From: Streptomyces sp. T39
GTDB lineage: Bacteria; Actinomycetota; Actinomycetes; Streptomycetales; Streptomycetaceae
Assembly: GCF_008042045.1 (NCBI RefSeq)
Contig: NZ_RDBP01000012.1
Coordinates: 3,508,819-3,564,686, forward strand
Length of the DNA stretch: 55,868 nucleotides
Reading direction: 5' to 3'
Made by a program: the position numbers and the translations under genes
Notes under the pieces: generated by a model
The model's input: only the letters and a program-made list of their open reading frames with translations
Databases searched by the model: none
What the model was told of the DNA's origin: nothing
In this document: one piece after another, positions 52,801 to 55,868 of the stretch
Layout of the letters: the number at the start of each line of letters is the position of its first letter
Position numbering within the stretch: position 1 is the stretch's first letter

Positions 52801-53547
52801 GACGAGACGACCTACCAGGGCGGCTCCATGAAGGGCGACCACCCGATCGCCTGGTGCCAGACGTACGAGGGCGGACGCTCCTTCTACACCGGGGGCGGCC
52901 ACACCAAGGAGTCCTACGCCGAGCCGGCGTTCCGCCGGCACCTCCTCGGCGGCCTGCGCTACGCCACCGGACAGGTCAAGGCCGACTGCAAGCCCCGCAC
53001 CGGCCACCGGAGCATCTTCAACGGCGAGACGCTGGACGGCTGGAAGCAGGCCGGGCCCGGGTCGTTCGACGTCGTGGACGGCGAACTGCGCTCCGTGGGC
53101 GGCATGGGCATGCTCTGGTACCAGGCGAAGGAGCTCGGGTCCTACTCCCTGAAGCTCGACTGGAGGATGCAGGGCGACGACAACTCCGGAATCTTCGTCG
53201 GCTTCCCGGCCTCCGACGACCCCTGGTCCGCCGTGAACAACGGCTACGAGATCCAGATCGACGCCACCGACGCCGCCGACCGCACCACCGGAGCCGTCTA
53301 CGGCTTCAAGTCGGCGAACATCAAGGCCCGCGACCAGGTCCTGCGGCCGCCCGGCCAGTGGAACAGCTACGAGATCAAGGTCCAGGGCGAGCGGCTCCAG
53401 GTCTTCCTCAACGGCGTGAAGATCAACGACTTCACCAACACCGACCCGGCCCGCAGCCTGAAGAACGGCTACATCGGCCTCCAGAACCACGGAGCGGCGG
53501 ACCAGGTGTCCTTCCGGGACATCCAGCTGAAGGAGCTGCCCTCGTAG
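49858..53547 (+). CDS. Secreted multidomain sugar dehydrogenase / PKD / CBM6 / ThuA / DUF1080 protein
   Basis: A 1229-residue secreted protein. A Sec signal peptide (1-37, cleaved near ASAA) is followed by: a glucose/sorbosone-dehydrogenase-type beta-propeller (about 45-490; GLQGIALDPGF, CCHVGGDIDFDADGNLYLSTGD, GFRNPFRFS); a PKD domain (about 495-580; YAWDFGDGS); a CBM6-like sugar-binding domain (about 690-818; QAEHFD, YDIDDFEL); a ThuA domain (about 822-1040; VLVFSKTAGFRHDSI, GGGYMGVHAAADTEYDW); and a DUF1080 domain (about 1048-1229; FNGETLDGWK), known as 3-keto-disaccharide hydrolase. The order suggests oxidation of a glycoside and hydrolysis of the keto product outside the cell, feeding the upstream importer. 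This is inferred from domains. Confidence 0.88.
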   Translation: MHRTRPGVRKALALLTGSLLAATSLALTAPTAASAADPEAAPAAAEFQQVTLAKGGEETGEPMSLAVLPDRSVLHTSRSGELRMTDAAGNTRVVGTVPVYSHDEEGLQGIALDPGFSENRAIYLYYAPPLDTPAGDAPNEGTPEEFAKFDGVNRLSRFLLREDGTLDNASEKKVIDIPATRGICCHVGGDIDFDADGNLYLSTGDDSNPFASDGFTPIDDRPGRNPAYDARRTSGNTNDLRGKILRIKVAEDGSYTVPEGNLFAPGTEKTRPEIYAMGFRNPFRFSVDKKTGILYVGDYGPDAGAADPKRGPAGQVEFARVTGPGNFGWPFCTGDNDPYVDYDFATKTSGAAFDCANLRNDSPHNTGLTELPPAQAAWIPYDGGSVPEFGSGSESPMGGPVYRHDPENDSPVAFPAEYDGDFFAGEFGRRWIKRIEQGEDGTVQSVNPVPWTGTQIMDMAFGPDGALYVLDYGTAWFGGDENAGLYRIENATGGRSPVAEAAANRTSGTAPLKVAFSSAGTADADGDELTYAWDFGDGSTSTAANPVHTYRKNGTYTATVTAEDPTGRTGSASVRVVVGNTAPKVTLDLPAEGALFSFGDEIPFKVTVTDKEDGTVDCAKVKVTYVLGHDSHGHPVTSANGCTGTIKTSSDGGHDPNADIFGVFDAEYTDGGGGGQAALTTHDQAKLQPRHRQAEHFDDASGVKVYDKAPANGGRTVGDIDNGDWISFTPYHLGGSKKLSARISSGGAGGFLEVRTGSANGTLLGSAPVPVTGGWETFQDIEVPLRSVPKKTTDLFLVFKGGAGALYDIDDFELSDTPVDRAAKRVLVFSKTAGFRHDSIATAVAALKELGASSGITVDATEAAKQFTTSNLARYDAVVFLSTTGDVLDAAQQKAFENYVAGGGGYMGVHAAADTEYDWEFYGGLVGAYFDSHPQIQSATVRVEDHDHPATAHVDGPWQRTDEWYNYRTNPREQARVLATLDETTYQGGSMKGDHPIAWCQTYEGGRSFYTGGGHTKESYAEPAFRRHLLGGLRYATGQVKADCKPRTGHRSIFNGETLDGWKQAGPGSFDVVDGELRSVGGMGMLWYQAKELGSYSLKLDWRMQGDDNSGIFVGFPASDDPWSAVNNGYEIQIDATDAADRTTGAVYGFKSANIKARDQVLRPPGQWNSYEIKVQGERLQVFLNGVKINDFTNTDPARSLKNGYIGLQNHGAADQVSFRDIQLKELPS

Positions 53548-53558
53548 GACCACGGACC

Positions 53559-53602
53559 CCCGTCGGGATCCGGGCACGCGAGCCCGCCCGGATCCCGACG
53601 GG
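53559..53602 (+). terminator. Strong 17-bp perfect hairpin after the sugar enzyme gene
   Basis: Arms 53559-53575 and 53586-53602 are exactly complementary with a ten-base loop, 12 bases after the stop. It ends the sugar locus before the next operon. Confidence 0.75.
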
Positions 53603-53709
53603 AGGTCCCTGGGGCCGCCCCATGAGCCGGCGGCGGGCGGGGAGGCGCCGTACCCCCCGCCCGCCGTCCTCCACCCCACCGGAACACCCACATGGCAGGG
53701 AGGCAGCCC

Positions 53710-54873
53710 GTGAACGACGGGAACGCGACGGACACCCTCACCCAGGACGCCGTCACCCACGACCACCGGGCACGCACCGGAGTCTGGTTCGTCGGAGCCC
53801 GCGGATCGGTGGCGACCACAGCCGTCGCCGGATGCGCGGCCGTCACCGCGGGGCTGCACCCGCCCACCGGCATGGTCACCGAGACACCGCCCTTCGGCGG
53901 CACGGGACTGCCCCCGCTCGCCTCACTCGTCTTCGGCGGTCACGACACCGCCTCCTGCCCGCTGCCCAAGCGCGCCGAGCACCTCACCGGCGAGGGCGTA
54001 CTGCCCGGTGGCCTCGCCTCGGCCGTACGCGCCGAACTGGGCGCGGCGGACCAGGAGATACGTTTCGGCGGCCCGTCGGCCGGCGACACCCGCACCGACG
54101 AGGAACTGACCGCCCGCTTCACCGACGACATCGTCTCCTTCCGCACCCGCCACGCGCTGGCACGCGTCGTCGTCGTCAACGTCGCCTCCACCGAACCGCT
54201 CCCCGAGCCCGGCGCCGACCGCCTGCCGCCCAGCTCCCTCTACGCCGCCGCCGCGCTCCGCGCCGGCTGCCCCTACGTCAACTTCACCCCCTCGACCGGG
54301 CTGCGCAGCCCGGCCCTCGCGGCCGCCGTCGCGGCAAGCGGCCTTCCCCACGCGGGCCGCGACGGCAAGACCGGCCAGACCCTGCTGCGCTCCGTGCTCG
54401 CCCCGATGTTCGTCCAGCGGGCACTCGACGTCCGGGCCTGGTCCGGCACCAACCTGCTCGGCGGCGGGGACGGCGCCGCGCTCGCCGACCCGGCGGCCGC
54501 CGCCGCCAAGAACGCCGGCAAGGAACGCGTCCTCGCCGACACCCTCGGACACAGCCCCGAGGGCGAGGTCCACATCGACGACGTCCCCGCCCTCGGCGAC
54601 TGGAAGACCGCCTGGGACCACATCGCCTTCGACGGCTTCCTCGGTTCCCGGATGATCCTCCAGACCATCTGGCAGGGCTGCGACTCGGCCCTCGCCGCCC
54701 CCCTGGTGCTCGACCTCGCCCGGCTCCTCGCCCGCGCCCACGAGGCGGGCATCGCCGGACCGCTGCCCGAACTCGGGTTCTACTTCAAGGACCCGGACGG
54801 CGGACCCGCCGGCCTGTCCGAGCAGTTCGCCGCACTGCTGTCCTTCGCCGACCGCCTCCGGGAGGCCCGGTGA
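53710..54873 (+). CDS. Inositol-3-phosphate synthase-like protein (ebo/SCO3243-type)
   Basis: A 387-residue protein with an N-terminal Rossmann segment (GVWFVGARGSVATTAVAG) and the myo-inositol-1-phosphate synthase pattern (YVNFTPSTG, GRDGKTGQTLLRSVLAPMF, AWDHIAFDGFLG). In Streptomyces such genes precede an SCO3242-type UbiA gene. GTG 53710 is chosen for its GGGAGGC ribosome site at 53699-53705; ATG 53692 in the same frame is possible. It overlaps the prenyltransferase gene by a GTGA. It is probably not the housekeeping mycothiol/inositol enzyme. Confidence 0.85.
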   Translation: MNDGNATDTLTQDAVTHDHRARTGVWFVGARGSVATTAVAGCAAVTAGLHPPTGMVTETPPFGGTGLPPLASLVFGGHDTASCPLPKRAEHLTGEGVLPGGLASAVRAELGAADQEIRFGGPSAGDTRTDEELTARFTDDIVSFRTRHALARVVVVNVASTEPLPEPGADRLPPSSLYAAAALRAGCPYVNFTPSTGLRSPALAAAVAASGLPHAGRDGKTGQTLLRSVLAPMFVQRALDVRAWSGTNLLGGGDGAALADPAAAAAKNAGKERVLADTLGHSPEGEVHIDDVPALGDWKTAWDHIAFDGFLGSRMILQTIWQGCDSALAAPLVLDLARLLARAHEAGIAGPLPELGFYFKDPDGGPAGLSEQFAALLSFADRLREAR

Positions 54874-55868
54874 TCAGGACCCTGCTCCTGCGCCTGGCCC
54901 CCGCCGCCACGGCCGGCCGCCGCCGGGCGCAGCCTCCGGCGGCCACCGCCGGTCCCGTGCCGCCCGCCTCCGACGGGCGCCCCGGCGACGACACCGCCGG
55001 GCCCCGCCCGGCCCGGCGCGACACCCTGCGCGCCTGGGCCGAACTGCTGCGCGTCTCCGCCCTGTTCAGCGTCCCCGGCGACGCACTCGCCGGCGCCGCC
55101 GCCGTGGGCGTGCGTCCCGGCCGGGGCACCGCCTGGGCCGCCGGCGCCTCCCTGTGCCTGTACGAGGCGGGCATGGCGCTCAACGACTGGGCGGACCGGG
55201 AGGAGGACGCCGCCGAGCGCCCCCACCGCCCCATCCCCTCGGGCCGGATCGCCCCGCGGCACGCCCTCGCCGCGGCCGGGACGCTCACCGCCGTGGGCCT
55301 CGCCCTCGCCTCCCGCGCGGGCCGCCCCGCCCTCGCCGTCGCCACGGCGCTGTCCGCCACGGTCTGGGCGTACGACCTCCGCCTCAAACACACCCCCGCC
55401 GGCCCCGCGGCCATGGCAGCCGCCCGCGGCCTGGACCTGATCCTCGGCGCCACGGCAACGTTGTCCATCCCCGCCGGCCCCTCCGCTCCGCCGCCGGACG
55501 TCACCCGCCGCGCGGCCTCCTCCCGCGCGGGAGGAGGCCCGCGGACCGCGGTGCCCACCGCCCGGCGCGTGCGGAACGCCCCCGCGGACGGGACCGGGCG
55601 GGCCCCCGTCGTGAGGACCGGGGCCCCACCGGGCGGCACGCCCCGCACCGCCACCGGTCCGGGTGCGGCCGCGCCCGCCGGACGCACCGTCGCCGCCATC
55701 CGCGCCGCCGCCCCCGCGGCAGGGGCGCTCGCCGCGCACACGTACGCCGTCACCGCCGTGTCCCGGCACGAGGTGCACGGCGGATCGACCGGCGCGCCCC
55801 TCGCCGCCCTCGCGACGGCGACCGCCCTCACGGCCTTCGCCGCCCGCCACCGCGGCGGAGCCCCCACC
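54870..55868 (+). CDS. UbiA-type prenyltransferase (SCO3242/EboC-like), 3' partial
   Basis: At least 333 residues; the gene continues beyond the window. GTG 54870 overlaps the inositol synthase stop in GTGA. The UbiA signature NDWADREEDAAERPHRPIPSGR, with its Mg-prenyl-diphosphate-binding acids, and several membrane helices are clear. Residues about 205-275 are a Pro/Arg/Ala/Gly/Thr-rich low-complexity stretch inserted between membrane segments, not expected in this family. After it, VSRHEVHGGSTGAPLAAL resumes the family pattern. Its substrates are unknown. Confidence 0.85.
   Translation, partial: MIRTLLLRLAPAATAGRRRAQPPAATAGPVPPASDGRPGDDTAGPRPARRDTLRAWAELLRVSALFSVPGDALAGAAAVGVRPGRGTAWAAGASLCLYEAGMALNDWADREEDAAERPHRPIPSGRIAPRHALAAAGTLTAVGLALASRAGRPALAVATALSATVWAYDLRLKHTPAGPAAMAAARGLDLILGATATLSIPAGPSAPPPDVTRRAASSRAGGGPRTAVPTARRVRNAPADGTGRAPVVRTGAPPGGTPRTATGPGAAAPAGRTVAAIRAAAPAAGALAAHTYAVTAVSRHEVHGGSTGAPLAALATATALTAFAARHRGGAPT

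Noticed and set aside
49648..53859. 1403-codon open frame antisense to the sugar enzyme gene
   Set aside because: It is a GC-bias shadow: low-complexity Val/Gly/Ala/Asp composition, no family motifs, and the opposite strand has clear domains.

Overview
The window is very GC-rich, with strong GC bias at third codon positions, many GTG starts, 4-bp GTGA/ATGA gene overlaps and several promoters placed directly against the start codon. It carries an SsgA-family sporulation regulator gene and an SCO3242-type UbiA prenyltransferase gene. Together these point to a Streptomyces chromosome or a close relative. I see no tRNA, rRNA, CRISPR array, insertion sequence, integrase or prophage. Almost everything is single genes or short operons of accessory metabolism and regulation.

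Layout. (1) 162-5938: a tightly packed plus-strand run of four different peptidases (M55, M20, S9, S66/MccF-like) and a GNAT acetyltransferase, which reads as a peptide degradation or detoxification operon. (2) 5910-13266: small genes of mixed or unknown function, including a DUF5107 protein, two unrecognised proteins, a staphylococcal-nuclease-like protein with all catalytic residues, a VOC protein, a methyltransferase and a compact tyrosine phosphatase. (3) 13267-26259: a macrolide-type glycosyltransferase, a PAP2/diacylglycerol-kinase fusion, an aminotransferase-fold protein lacking its PLP lysine, a metallo-beta-lactamase-fold gene broken by an internal deletion, a DedA/UlaG-like pair, a holin-like/phosphatase fusion, a zinc alcohol dehydrogenase, an MmyB-type regulator, an SsgA-like protein and a RidA protein. 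(4) 26561-41680: a secreted Ca2+-dependent PI-PLC, an ATP-dependent DNA ligase, a FusB-like protein, a pterin dehydratase, an NmrA-like/AraC divergent pair, a ricin-type lectin, an aldo/keto reductase, FadD, a LysR/BASS-transporter divergent pair, a 116-bp perfect inverted repeat at the start of a lipoprotein gene, FdhD, a FabH-like synthase and a Nudix hydrolase. (5) 41964-53547: a sugar locus made of a ROK regulator, a CUT2-type ABC transporter (ATPase, permease, Tat lipoprotein binding protein), a Gfo/Idh oxidoreductase, a sugar-phosphate isomerase/epimerase-like TIM barrel and a 1229-residue secreted multidomain protein (sugar dehydrogenase, PKD, CBM6, ThuA, DUF1080). Its parts match known elements of 3-keto-sugar pathways. 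(6) 53710-55868: an inositol-3-phosphate-synthase-like gene translationally coupled to a UbiA prenyltransferase that runs off the window. This looks like the start of an ebo-type operon.

The signals most worth following are the 116-bp inverted repeat that duplicates a promoter and gene start, the lysine-less aminotransferase-fold protein, the SNase-like protein, the deletion pseudogene, the 3-keto-sugar locus with its modular enzyme, and the repeated promoter-against-start-codon arrangement that suggests many leaderless mRNAs.
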